Shown one piece after another: positions 25,247 through 33,196 of a stretch of 64,000 bases of DNA. This stretch comes from Chromobacterium sp. ATCC 53434. GTDB taxonomy: Bacteria > Pseudomonadota > Gammaproteobacteria > Burkholderiales > Chromobacteriaceae. The notes under the pieces were generated by a model that was not told where the DNA came from, did no database searches, and saw only the letters and a program-made list of their open reading frames with translations. The translations under genes were made by a program, and so were the position numbers. The stretch spans positions 2,046,001-2,110,000 of the forward strand of contig NZ_CP025429.1 of assembly GCF_002848345.1 (NCBI RefSeq), in the 5' to 3' direction. Numbering within the stretch: the stretch's first letter is position 1; each line of letters starts with the position of its first letter.

Positions 25247-25984
25247 ATGATTCATCTGCAAAATGTCCACAAACGATTTCGCCGCCCGGACGGCGGCTGG
25301 TTCGACGCCGTCGCGGAAACCTCGCTCACCGTCAAGGCGGGCGAAGTCTTCGGCCTGATCGGCTTCTCCGGCGCCGGTAAATCGACCTTGCTGCGCCTGA
25401 TCAATCTGCTGGAGCGCCCGGACGCCGGCGCGGTCATCGTAGACGGTCAGGATCTGACCAGCCTGTCTCCGAAACAACTGCGCGCCGCGCGCCAAAACAT
25501 CGGCATGGTGTTCCAGCAGTTCAATCTGCTGGCCAACCGGACCGTCGCCGGCAATGTGGCCTTCCCGCTGGAAATCGCAGGCTGGAGCAAGGCCGACATC
25601 GAAAAGCGCGTCGCCGAGTGCCTGGCTGTCGTCGGTCTCGAGGATCGCGCCGATCATTACCCGGCCCAGTTGTCCGGCGGCCAGAAGCAGCGCGTCGGCA
25701 TCGCCCGCGCATTGGCGCCGCGACCGCACGTGATCCTGGCCGACGAGCCGACCTCGGCGCTGGATCCGAAAACCACCCAGTCCATCCTCGATTGCCTGCA
25801 GGACATCAATGCCCGCTTCGGCGTCACCGTGGTGATCGTCACCCACGAGATGCACGTGGTGCGCAGCATCTGCCACCGCGCCGCCGTGCTGGACCAGGGG
25901 CGGGTGGTCGAAGTCGTCGATGTGAACAATCGCGAAGTGGAGGCCGGCTCCGACCTGGCCCGCTCGCTGCTGGAGGCCGCGTAA
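25247..25984 (+). CDS. metN: methionine ABC transporter ATP-binding protein MetN (short form)
   Basis: A 245-residue ABC ATPase: Walker [10 protein letters not shown] (residues 39-47), Q-loop FQQFNLL, signature LSGGQKQRV, Walker [13 protein letters not shown] and the switch His in IVTHEM. E. coli MetN has 343 residues, with a C-terminal domain that binds methionine and shuts down transport; here the protein ends just after the ATPase domain, so that feedback domain is absent. ATG at 25247 has GGGAG eight bases upstream; an earlier in-frame ATG at 25217 is less likely. Its stop TAA overlaps the ATG of metI (TAATG). Confidence 0.92.
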   Translation: MIHLQNVHKRFRRPDGGWFDAVAETSLTVKAGEVFGLIGFSGAGKSTLLRLINLLERPDAGAVIVDGQDLTSLSPKQLRAARQNIGMVFQQFNLLANRTVAGNVAFPLEIAGWSKADIEKRVAECLAVVGLEDRADHYPAQLSGGQKQRVGIARALAPRPHVILADEPTSALDPKTTQSILDCLQDINARFGVTVVIVTHEMHVVRSICHRAAVLDQGRVVEVVDVNNREVEAGSDLARSLLEAA

Positions 25985-26670
25985 TGGATGCCGCAACCTT
26001 GAACGAAGCGCTGCAGAACCTGCAGTCGATGGGCCCGGAAATTCTGCAGGCCGTCCAGGAAACCGGCGTAATGCTGGGCGTCGGCCTCGCGGCAGCCATC
26101 CTGTTCGGCGGCCCGCTGGGCGTGATCCTCTATCTGTCCCAGCCAGGCCAGATGTTCGCCAACCGCGCCGTCAACGGCGTGCTCAGCTGGCTGGTCAATC
26201 TGGTGCGCTCCTTCCCCTTCATCATCCTGATGGTGGTGTTGATTCCGCTGACCCGCGCCCTGGTGGGCAGCACCATCGGCCCGGTGGCCGCGTCGGTGCC
26301 GCTGTCCTTCGCCGCGATTCCGTACTTCGCCCGCCTGGTGGAGCAGACGCTGCGCGAGATTCCGCGCGGCGTGGTGGAGGCGGCCGAGGCGATGGGCGCG
26401 AGTCCGATGCAGATCATCTTCAAGGTGCTGGTCAACGAGGCCCGCGCCGGCCTGATCTCCGGCCTGACCATCCTGACCATCAGCTTTCTCAGCTACACCG
26501 CGGTGGCGGGCGTGGTCGGCGGCGGCGGCATCGGCGACCTGGCCATCCGCTACGGCTACTACCGTTTCCAGACCGACGTGATGGTGGCAATGGTGGTGCT
26601 GCTGGTGGTGCTGGTGCAGATCATCCAGCTACTGGGCAACCGCCTGGCGGCCAAACTGGACAAACGCTGA
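25984..26670 (+). CDS. metI: methionine ABC transporter permease MetI
   Basis: A 228-residue permease with five to six membrane segments and the EAA loop EAAEAMGASPMQIIFKVLV, the contact to the ATPase. Motifs NLVRSFPFIILM and the GGGGIGDLAIRYGYYRF stretch are typical of MetI. Start overlaps the metN stop by one base, so the proteins are made in step. Second gene of metNIQ. Confidence 0.94.
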   Translation: MDAATLNEALQNLQSMGPEILQAVQETGVMLGVGLAAAILFGGPLGVILYLSQPGQMFANRAVNGVLSWLVNLVRSFPFIILMVVLIPLTRALVGSTIGPVAASVPLSFAAIPYFARLVEQTLREIPRGVVEAAEAMGASPMQIIFKVLVNEARAGLISGLTILTISFLSYTAVAGVVGGGGIGDLAIRYGYYRFQTDVMVAMVVLLVVLVQIIQLLGNRLAAKLDKR

Positions 26671-26704
26671 TTTTCAAGACGCGCAGAATTTAAAGGAGAA
26701 AGTA

Positions 26705-27514
26705 ATGCGTAGATTCGTCATCAAGGCAGTTGCAGCATCCATCGTGGGCCTGGCCCTCGCAGGCCAGGCGCTGGCCGCCGATCCGGCCAAGAAGGAAATC
26801 GTCATCGGCACCACCGTCGGCGACTTCGGCGACATGGTGAAGCAGTCGATCAAGCCCATCCTGGAAAAGCAGGGCTACGCCGTCAAGCTGGTGGAATTCA
26901 CCGACTACGTGCGTCCGAACCTGGCGCTGCAGGAAGGCTCGCTGGACGTCAACGTGTTCCAGCACAAGCCCTACCTCGACAACTTCGCCAAGGAGCACAA
27001 GCTGTCGCTGAAGGAGGCCTTCCAGGTGCCGACCGCGCCGCTGGGCGTCTACCCGGGCAAGCTGAAGTCGCTGAAGGACGTCAAGCCGGGCGTGACCGTG
27101 GCCGCGCCTAACGATCCGTCCAATTTCGCCCGCGCGCTGGTGATGCTGAGCGATCTGGGCTGGGTGAAGCTGAAGCCCGGCGTCAACCCGCTGACCGCCT
27201 CCGAGCGCGACATCGCCGTCAATATCAAGAAGGTGAAGATCGTTCAGTTGGAAGCCGCCCAACTGCCGCGCTCGCGCAGCGACGTGGACTTCGCCGTCAT
27301 CAACGGCAACTACGCCACCAGCTCCGGCATCAAGCTGACCGACGCCGTCTTCCAAGAGAAGAGCTACGCCTACGTCAACTGGGGTGTGGTGCGCGCGGCG
27401 GACGCCGCCAAGCCGTGGGCCAAGGACGTGGTCGCCGCCTACAACTCTCCGGCGTTCAAGGCCTACACCAAGCAGAAATTCGCCGGCTACAAACTGCCGC
27501 AGGGCTGGAACTGA
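26705..27514 (+). CDS. metQ: methionine-binding protein MetQ (non-lipidated)
   Basis: A 269-residue NlpA-family substrate-binding protein. It reads IVIGTTVGDFGDMVKQ at the mature start, then VEFTDYVRPNLALQEGSLDVNVFQHKPYLD and APNDPSN, the family core. AAAGGAG precedes the ATG. The signal peptide ends LAGQALAADP with no cysteine, so unlike E. coli MetQ it should be cleaved by signal peptidase I and be free in the periplasm. Followed by a strong terminator; last gene of metNIQ. Confidence 0.93.
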   Translation: MRRFVIKAVAASIVGLALAGQALAADPAKKEIVIGTTVGDFGDMVKQSIKPILEKQGYAVKLVEFTDYVRPNLALQEGSLDVNVFQHKPYLDNFAKEHKLSLKEAFQVPTAPLGVYPGKLKSLKDVKPGVTVAAPNDPSNFARALVMLSDLGWVKLKPGVNPLTASERDIAVNIKKVKIVQLEAAQLPRSRSDVDFAVINGNYATSSGIKLTDAVFQEKSYAYVNWGVVRAADAAKPWAKDVVAAYNSPAFKAYTKQKFAGYKLPQGWN

Positions 27515-27548
27515 GTTTTCTTGTAACACTCCTGGCTACAAGACTTGC

Positions 27549-27573
27549 GGAGGGCTTCGGCCCTCCTTTTTTT
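27549..27573 (+). terminator. rho-independent terminator of metNIQ
   Basis: GGAGGGC-TTCG-GCCCTCC stem-loop with a stable tetraloop followed by seven Ts. Confidence 0.92.
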
Positions 27574-27747
27574 ATGCCTCCAGTCCCCGCCGCGCGCCGC
27601 CCGGCGGGCAGGCATGCGGCCGGCCTTTCATGGTAGAATGAAGGATTGCCACATCATGCTCGGCCGCCGCCACGGAGCGCGCCATCGTCGATCAGACGAC
27701 GGCCCCCGTCGCGACGGCCGGATCCATCCTTACGAATCAAGACACTT

Positions 27748-30453
27748 ATGACCGATAACCTGTTCGCCAAGGAAACGATTCCAATCAGCCTCGAAGAGGA
27801 GATGCGCCGTTCTTACCTCGATTACGCGATGAGCGTGATCGTGGGTCGGGCGCTGCCTGACGTGCGCGACGGCCTGAAGCCGGTGCACCGCCGGGTGCTG
27901 TTCGCCATGCACGAGCTGTCCAACGACTGGAACCGTGCATACAAGAAGTCGGCGCGTATCGTTGGCGACGTGATCGGTAAATACCACCCCCACGGCGATA
28001 CCGCGGTGTACGACACCATCGTGCGGATGGCCCAGGACTTTTCGCTGCGCTACCCGCTGGTGGACGGCCAGGGCAACTTCGGCTCGGTCGACGGCGACAA
28101 CGCCGCGGCGATGCGTTACACCGAAATCCGCATGGCGCGCATCGCGCACGAATTGCTGGCCGACATCGACAAGGAAACCGTGGATTTCGGCCCGAACTAC
28201 GACGGCTCCGAGCATGAGCCGCTGATCCTGCCGGCCAAGATCCCGAACCTGCTGGTCAACGGCTCGTCCGGCATCGCCGTCGGCATGGCCACCAACATCC
28301 CGCCGCACAATCTGAACGAAGTCGTCGACGCCTGCCTGGCGCTGCTGGCCAACAGCGAGCTGACGATAGACGAGCTGATCGACATCATCCCGGCGCCGGA
28401 CTTCCCGACCGCCGGCATCATCTACGGCACCGCCGGCGTCAAGGAAGGCTACCGCACCGGTCGCGGCCGGGTGATCATGCGCGCGCGCACCCATGTCGAA
28501 CCCATCGGCAAGGGCGACCGCGAAGCGATCATCGTCGACGAGATTCCGTACCAGGTGAACAAGGCCCGCCTGCTGGAGCGCATCAGCGAGCTGGTGCGCG
28601 ACAAGCAGATCGAGGGCATCTCCGACCTGCGCGACGAGTCGGACAAGTCCGGCATGCGCGTGGTGATCGAGCTGAAGCGCGGCGAAATGCCGGAAGTGGT
28701 GCTGAACCACCTGTTCAAGATGACCCAGCTGCAGGACAGCTTCGGCATGAATATGGTGGCGTTGGTCGACGGCCAACCGCGTCTGCTGAACCTGAAGCAG
28801 ATCCTGGTCGAGTTCCTGCGCCATCGCCGCGAGGTGGTGACCCGTCGCACCATCTTCGAACTGAAGAAGGCCCGCGAGCGCGGTCATATCTTGGAAGGCC
28901 TGGCCGTCGCGCTGTCGAACGTCGACGAAATCATCGCGTTGATCAAGGCGTCCGAGGCGCCGCCGCAGGCCAAGGCCGCGTTGATGGCGCGCGTCTGGCG
29001 CTCGTCGCTGGTCGAGGAGATGCTGTCCCGTGTCGAGGGCGACAAGGCGCGTCCGGAGAACATCGACCCGGCCTTCGGCATGAAGGACGACGGCTACCAC
29101 CTGTCCGACACCCAGGCCCAGGCCATCCTGGACATGCGCCTGCAGCGCCTGACCGGCCTGGAACAGGACAAGATCGTCGGCGAATACCGCGAGATCATGG
29201 ACGTGATCCAGGACCTGCTGGACATTCTGGCCCGTCCGGAGCGCATCAACCAGATCATCAGCGACGAGCTGAGCGCCATCCGCGCCCAGTTCGGCGACGC
29301 GCGCCGCTCGGAAATCGAGCCTTACGGCGGCGACATCAATATCGAAGACCTGATCACCCCGCAGGACATGGTGGTCACGATTTCGCACAGCGGCTACATC
29401 AAGGCCCAGCCGATCGACGACTACAGCGCCCAGCGCCGCGGCGGCCGCGGCAAACAGGCGGCGGCCACCAAGGACAACGACTTCATCGAGACGCTGTTCG
29501 TCGCCAACACCCACGACTACGTGCTGTGCTTCTCCAGCCGCGGCCGCTGCTACTGGCGCAAGGTCTACGACCTGCCGCAGGGCGGCCGCCAGAGCCGCGG
29601 CAAGCCGATGGTCAACGTGCTGCCGCTGGAAGAGGGCGAGAAGATCAACGCGCTGCTGCCGGTCAAGGAGTTCCGCGACGACCAATACGTGTTCATGGCC
29701 ACTGCCGACGGCACGGTGAAGAAGACGCCGCTGCGCGCCTTCTCCAAGCCGCGCGCGGCCGGCATCATCGCCATCAACCTGGATGAGGGCAACTATCTGG
29801 TGGGCGTGGCGCTGACCTGCGGCAAGAGCGTGGCGGGTCAGGGCGATGACGAAGATGAGGTGGTGTCCGAAGACGAAACCATCATCGAAGGCGAGCTGAT
29901 CGAAGACGCCCAGTCCGTCGAGGGCGATCAGGTGATGCTGTTCTCCGACGCCGGCAAGTCGGTGCGTTTCAGCGAAAGCCAGGTGCGTCCGATGGGCCGC
30001 ACCTCCCGCGGCGTGCGCGGCATGAAGCTGGGCGAAGGCCAGAAGCTGATTTCCCTGCTGGTGACCAATTCCGAAGACCAGATGGTGCTGACCGCCAGCG
30101 ACGGAGGCTACGGCAAGCGCACTTGCGTCGGCGATTTCCGCCGCACCAGCCGCGGCACCCAGGGCGTGATCGCGATGGACCTGACCGACAAGACCGGCCT
30201 GAAGCTGGTGGCGGCCAGCCTGGTGGAGGAAACCGACGACATCATGCTGATCACCACCGGCGGCGTGCTGATCCGCACCAAGGTGGCGGAAGTGCGCGAG
30301 ACCGGTCGTTCGGCCCAGGGCGTGCGCCTGATCAACCTGGACGACGGCGAGAAGCTGATCGGCCTGGAGATCGTCGCCGAGTCCGAAGCGGAAGCCGAAG
30401 TCGAATGCGAGGACGGCGACAGCGACGCCGCGCCGGAGCAGGGCGAGGCGTAA
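27748..30453 (+). CDS. gyrA: DNA gyrase subunit A
   Basis: A 901-residue type II topoisomerase subunit that introduces negative supercoils with GyrB. Catalytic tyrosine is Y124 (AAAMRYTE). The quinolone region reads [14 protein letters not shown]85 stands at the position of E. coli Ser83, while D89 (E. coli Asp87) is unchanged; Thr occurs as wild type in several proteobacteria. The GyrA box QRRGGRGK is present in the C-terminal beta-pinwheel, which also carries an acidic insert near residues 695-725 ([12 protein letters not shown]). ATG at 27748 starts MTDNLFAKE as in relatives. The stop overlaps the start of a thioesterase gene (TAATG). Confidence 0.97.
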   Translation: MTDNLFAKETIPISLEEEMRRSYLDYAMSVIVGRALPDVRDGLKPVHRRVLFAMHELSNDWNRAYKKSARIVGDVIGKYHPHGDTAVYDTIVRMAQDFSLRYPLVDGQGNFGSVDGDNAAAMRYTEIRMARIAHELLADIDKETVDFGPNYDGSEHEPLILPAKIPNLLVNGSSGIAVGMATNIPPHNLNEVVDACLALLANSELTIDELIDIIPAPDFPTAGIIYGTAGVKEGYRTGRGRVIMRARTHVEPIGKGDREAIIVDEIPYQVNKARLLERISELVRDKQIEGISDLRDESDKSGMRVVIELKRGEMPEVVLNHLFKMTQLQDSFGMNMVALVDGQPRLLNLKQILVEFLRHRREVVTRRTIFELKKARERGHILEGLAVALSNVDEIIALIKASEAPPQAKAALMARVWRSSLVEEMLSRVEGDKARPENIDPAFGMKDDGYHLSDTQAQAILDMRLQRLTGLEQDKIVGEYREIMDVIQDLLDILARPERINQIISDELSAIRAQFGDARRSEIEPYGGDINIEDLITPQDMVVTISHSGYIKAQPIDDYSAQRRGGRGKQAAATKDNDFIETLFVANTHDYVLCFSSRGRCYWRKVYDLPQGGRQSRGKPMVNVLPLEEGEKINALLPVKEFRDDQYVFMATADGTVKKTPLRAFSKPRAAGIIAINLDEGNYLVGVALTCGKSVAGQGDDEDEVVSEDETIIEGELIEDAQSVEGDQVMLFSDAGKSVRFSESQVRPMGRTSRGVRGMKLGEGQKLISLLVTNSEDQMVLTASDGGYGKRTCVGDFRRTSRGTQGVIAMDLTDKTGLKLVAASLVEETDDIMLITTGGVLIRTKVAEVRETGRSAQGVRLINLDDGEKLIGLEIVAESEAEAEVECEDGDSDAAPEQGEA

Positions 30454-30920
30454 TGATCCCGACTCCCGCCAATCCACGGGTGCTGGAGACGATGAGCCAG
30501 CTCTTCGTCTCCTTTCCGCACTGCGCCACGCTGGGCTTCGAATACGTCGGCACCGAGGGGCGCAAGCCCACCTTGCAGCTGGCCTGGCGGGAGGATCTGG
30601 TCGGCAATCCGGCCACCGGCATTCTGCACGGCGGGGTGATCACCTCGCTGGTGGACACCTGCAGCGCCATCGCCGTCACCGCCCAGCTGCCGGGCGCGGA
30701 AACCATAGCCACGCTGGATCTGCGCATCGACTATCTGAAGTCGGCGACGCCGGGCAAGGCCATACGCTGCACCGCGGAATGCTACCGGCTGGCCAGCCAG
30801 ATCGCCTTCACCCGCGCGGTGTGCTATCACGACGATCCGTCCGATCCGATCGCTCACGGCGTCGCCACCTTCATGCGCGAATCGAGCCGCACCCCGATGG
30901 TGCAGGAGGGCGGGCGATGA
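30453..30920 (+). CDS. PaaI-type hotdog thioesterase (first of two)
   Basis: A 155-residue hotdog-fold protein. The signature GNPATGILHGGVITSLVDTCSAIA (about residues 48-71) carries the conserved HGG and catalytic Asp of PaaI-type acyl-CoA thioesterases; ATLDLRIDYLKSATPG is the second family strand. No signal peptide; cytoplasmic. It overlaps gyrA by one base and the next thioesterase gene by four, so it is co-translated with both. Acyl substrate unknown. Confidence 0.88.
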   Translation: MIPTPANPRVLETMSQLFVSFPHCATLGFEYVGTEGRKPTLQLAWREDLVGNPATGILHGGVITSLVDTCSAIAVTAQLPGAETIATLDLRIDYLKSATPGKAIRCTAECYRLASQIAFTRAVCYHDDPSDPIAHGVATFMRESSRTPMVQEGGR

Positions 30921-31357
30921 GCGAGTTCATGCAACGCTTCGCCGAGCTGCGCGATCGCAAGGCCTATGCCGAGATCGTGGCCGCGCTGCCCTACGTCAAG
31001 CTGATGGGCACGGTGATGGCCGAGGACGAGGACGGCGAATTGCGCTTCGAATTGCCCTTCCTCGAGCGCAATGTCGGCAACACCACGCTGCCGGCGCTGC
31101 ATGGCGGCCTGATAGGCGGCTTCATGGAAAGCGCGGCGATGATACACCTGATGTGGAACCGCGAATCGCTGGAGGCGCCGAAAATCGTCGACTTCTCGCT
31201 GGACTATCTGCGTCCGGGCCGGCCGCAGACCCTGTTCGCCCAGTGCGAGATCACCAAGCAGGGCAAACGGGTCGCCCATGTGCTGATCGAGGCCTGGCAG
31301 GACGATCGCTCCAAACCGGTGGCCGTGGCCCGGGCCCATTTTCTGCTGAACAATTGA
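30917..31357 (+). CDS. PaaI-type hotdog thioesterase (second of two)
   Basis: A 146-residue relative of the preceding gene: PALHGGLIGGFMESAAMIHLM (HGG plus acidic residue) and VDFSLDYLRPGRP. Identity to its neighbour is modest, so it is an old duplication or a separate acquisition. The ATGA overlap with the previous gene and the shared terminator indicate a gyrA-thioesterase-thioesterase operon. The two may form hetero-oligomers, which is inference. Confidence 0.87.
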   Translation: MSEFMQRFAELRDRKAYAEIVAALPYVKLMGTVMAEDEDGELRFELPFLERNVGNTTLPALHGGLIGGFMESAAMIHLMWNRESLEAPKIVDFSLDYLRPGRPQTLFAQCEITKQGKRVAHVLIEAWQDDRSKPVAVARAHFLLNN

Positions 31358-31382
31358 ACGCTCCATTCGGACTGTTCGTCAG

Positions 31383-31421
31383 AAAACCGGTGTTTCCCCT
31401 GGCGGGAGACGCCGGTTTTTT
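31383..31421 (+). terminator. rho-independent terminator
   Basis: AAAACCGGTGT pairs with ACGCCGGTTTT around a 16-base interior, followed by TT and TC. It ends the gyrA operon before serC. Confidence 0.75.
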
Positions 31422-31485
31422 CATACACTCGAGATGATGGCCGGAACCGGCCCGATCCGAACACGCAAAGAGACAGAGGATAGAC

Positions 31486-32574
31486 ATGGCCAAGGTGTAC
31501 AACTTTTCCGCCGGTCCCGCCGTATTGCCGCATCAGGTGCTGGCCGAGGCGCAGAGCGAATTGCTGGATTGGCACGGTTCCGGCATGAGCGTGATGGAGA
31601 TGAGCCATCGGGGCAAGGAGTTCATGGAGATCATCCATGACGCCGAGCACGACCTGCGCGAACTGATGCACATCCCCGCCGGTTACAAGGCGCTGTTCCT
31701 GCAGGGCGGCGCCTCGCTGCAGTTCGCGATGGCCCCGCTGAACCTGCTGGGCGACAAGGACAGCATAGACATCGTCAACACCGGCCACTGGTCCAAGCTG
31801 GCGATCAAGGAAACCAAGCGCTACGCCAAGGTCAATGTGGTGGCCAGCAGCGAAGACCGCAATTTTTGCTATGTGCCGGACGAGGCCGCCTGGCAGCGCG
31901 ACCCCAAGGCCGCCTATCTGCACTACACCTCGAACGAAACCATAGGCGGCCTGCAGTTCCCGCATATTCCCGCCGCGCTGGGCGACGTGCCGCTGGTCTG
32001 CGACATGTCGTCGGACTTTCTGTCGCGCGAGATCGACATTTCCCGCTTCGGCATGATCTACGCCGGCGCGCAGAAGAACATCGGCCCATCCGGCCTGACC
32101 GTGCTGATCATCCGCGAGGATCTGCTGGGCCGGGCGCGCGCCGACATCCCGACGATGCTGAACTATCAGGTTCACGCCGACGCCGACTCGATGTACAACA
32201 CGCCGGGCACTTATCCGATCTATATCGCCGGCCTGGTGTTCAAGTGGCTGAAAGAGCAGGGCGGCGTCAAGGGCATCGCCACCCGCAACGAGGAAAAGGC
32301 CGGTCTGCTGTACCACGTCATCGACAGCAGCGGCGGTTTCTACTCCAGCCACATTGAACAGCCGTTCCGTTCGAAGATGAACGTGGTGTTCAAGCTGAAG
32401 GACGAGGCGCTGGACGAGATCTTCCTGCTGGAGGCGCGCAAGAACGGCCTGGCCCAGTTGAAGGGCCACCGCGCCGTCGGCGGCATGCGCGCGTCCATCT
32501 ACAACGCGATGCCTATCGAGGGCGTCAAATCGCTGGTCAACTTCATGCTGGACTTCGCGCGGCAATACGGCTGA
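31486..32574 (+). CDS. serC: phosphoserine aminotransferase SerC
   Basis: A 362-residue PLP-dependent class V aminotransferase making 3-phosphoserine from phosphohydroxypyruvate (serine synthesis) and acting in pyridoxine synthesis. Motifs are YNFSAGPAVLP at the start, FLQGGASLQFAM, NTGHWS, TSNETIGG, DMSSDFLSR and the PLP lysine in YAGAQKNIGPSG. Length is that of E. coli SerC. AGAGACAGAGG lies just before the ATG. It stands alone between two hairpins rather than with pheA/aroA as in some relatives. Confidence 0.96.
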   Translation: MAKVYNFSAGPAVLPHQVLAEAQSELLDWHGSGMSVMEMSHRGKEFMEIIHDAEHDLRELMHIPAGYKALFLQGGASLQFAMAPLNLLGDKDSIDIVNTGHWSKLAIKETKRYAKVNVVASSEDRNFCYVPDEAAWQRDPKAAYLHYTSNETIGGLQFPHIPAALGDVPLVCDMSSDFLSREIDISRFGMIYAGAQKNIGPSGLTVLIIREDLLGRARADIPTMLNYQVHADADSMYNTPGTYPIYIAGLVFKWLKEQGGVKGIATRNEEKAGLLYHVIDSSGGFYSSHIEQPFRSKMNVVFKLKDEALDEIFLLEARKNGLAQLKGHRAVGGMRASIYNAMPIEGVKSLVNFMLDFARQYG

Positions 32575-32613
32575 TTCGCGCCGGCCGGGCCGGAGGCGCC
32601 GTCTTGCCCCGGC

Positions 32614-33021
32614 TCAGGCGACGGCCTGGCTGGGCGGCTCGTCGCGGTCGGCGTCGGCGCGGGCTCTCAGCGCCAGCCTTATGCCCCTGCTGATGTTGCC
32701 GTCGCCCAGCGCCTGGGCGATATCGATGCTTTCGGCGTCGAGATAGACATTGTGCCGCGCGCCGCCCTCCATTCTCGGCGGCGCGCCGGCATTGGAGGCG
32801 ATGCCCAGCGCCATCTTCACCTGGCGCTGGTCCAGTGGCCGCAATATGCCCGAGTTGACCATGCTGTAGACGCCGTTGCTGTATTTTCTCAGCAAGGCGC
32901 CGCTCCTCCCCGCCAGCGTGATCACGCCGACGACCTCGTAGCCGGGCATATCGTCGAATTGATACAGCCTCGGTCGGCCAGGTTGCTCGATATAGATGCG
33001 GCGGCCGTTGTTGTCTCGCAT
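32614..33021 (-). CDS. small protein with ribbon-helix-helix-like C-terminal motif
   Basis: A 135-residue soluble protein. The first part (RRIYIEQPGRPRLYQFDDMPGY, VVGVITLAGRSGALLRKYSNGVYSM) is strand-rich and of no family I know. The C-terminal stretch SIDIAQALGDGNISRGIRLAL (about residues 98-118) resembles short sequences in prokaryotic repressors where LGxGNxSxGIR forms helices of a ribbon-helix-helix or similar fold. A DNA-binding role is only suggested by that. AAAGGG precedes the ATG at 33021 by about ten bases. Convergent with serC. Confidence 0.7.
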   Translation of the reverse strand: MRDNNGRRIYIEQPGRPRLYQFDDMPGYEVVGVITLAGRSGALLRKYSNGVYSMVNSGILRPLDQRQVKMALGIASNAGAPPRMEGGARHNVYLDAESIDIAQALGDGNISRGIRLALRARADADRDEPPSQAVA

Positions 33022-33142
33022 GGGTTTTCTGCCCTTTGCTGCCCGTTATAATCCATTTTGTACACACCGAATCAAAGCGCAAGCCGAATATGTGTGTATG
33101 GCGGAAACCTGCGCCGCCGCTGCGACTCGTCCCGCGGACGTG

Positions 33143-33166
33143 AAAAAGCCCGGCGGCGCCGGGCTT
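33143..33166 (-). terminator. rho-independent terminator of S9 peptidase gene
   Basis: AGCCCGGC-GGC-GCCGGGCT stem at 33147-33165 with a run of As on its left (33143-33147), which is a T-run when read on the minus strand. Confidence 0.85.
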
Positions 33167-33196
33167 CGGGCTTCAAGCCGCCGGGGCGGCCCGGCC

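Noticed and set aside
27730..30477. 915-codon open frame on the minus strand opposite gyrA
   Set aside because: Antisense shadow of a highly conserved gene; composition and lack of motifs show it is not coding.
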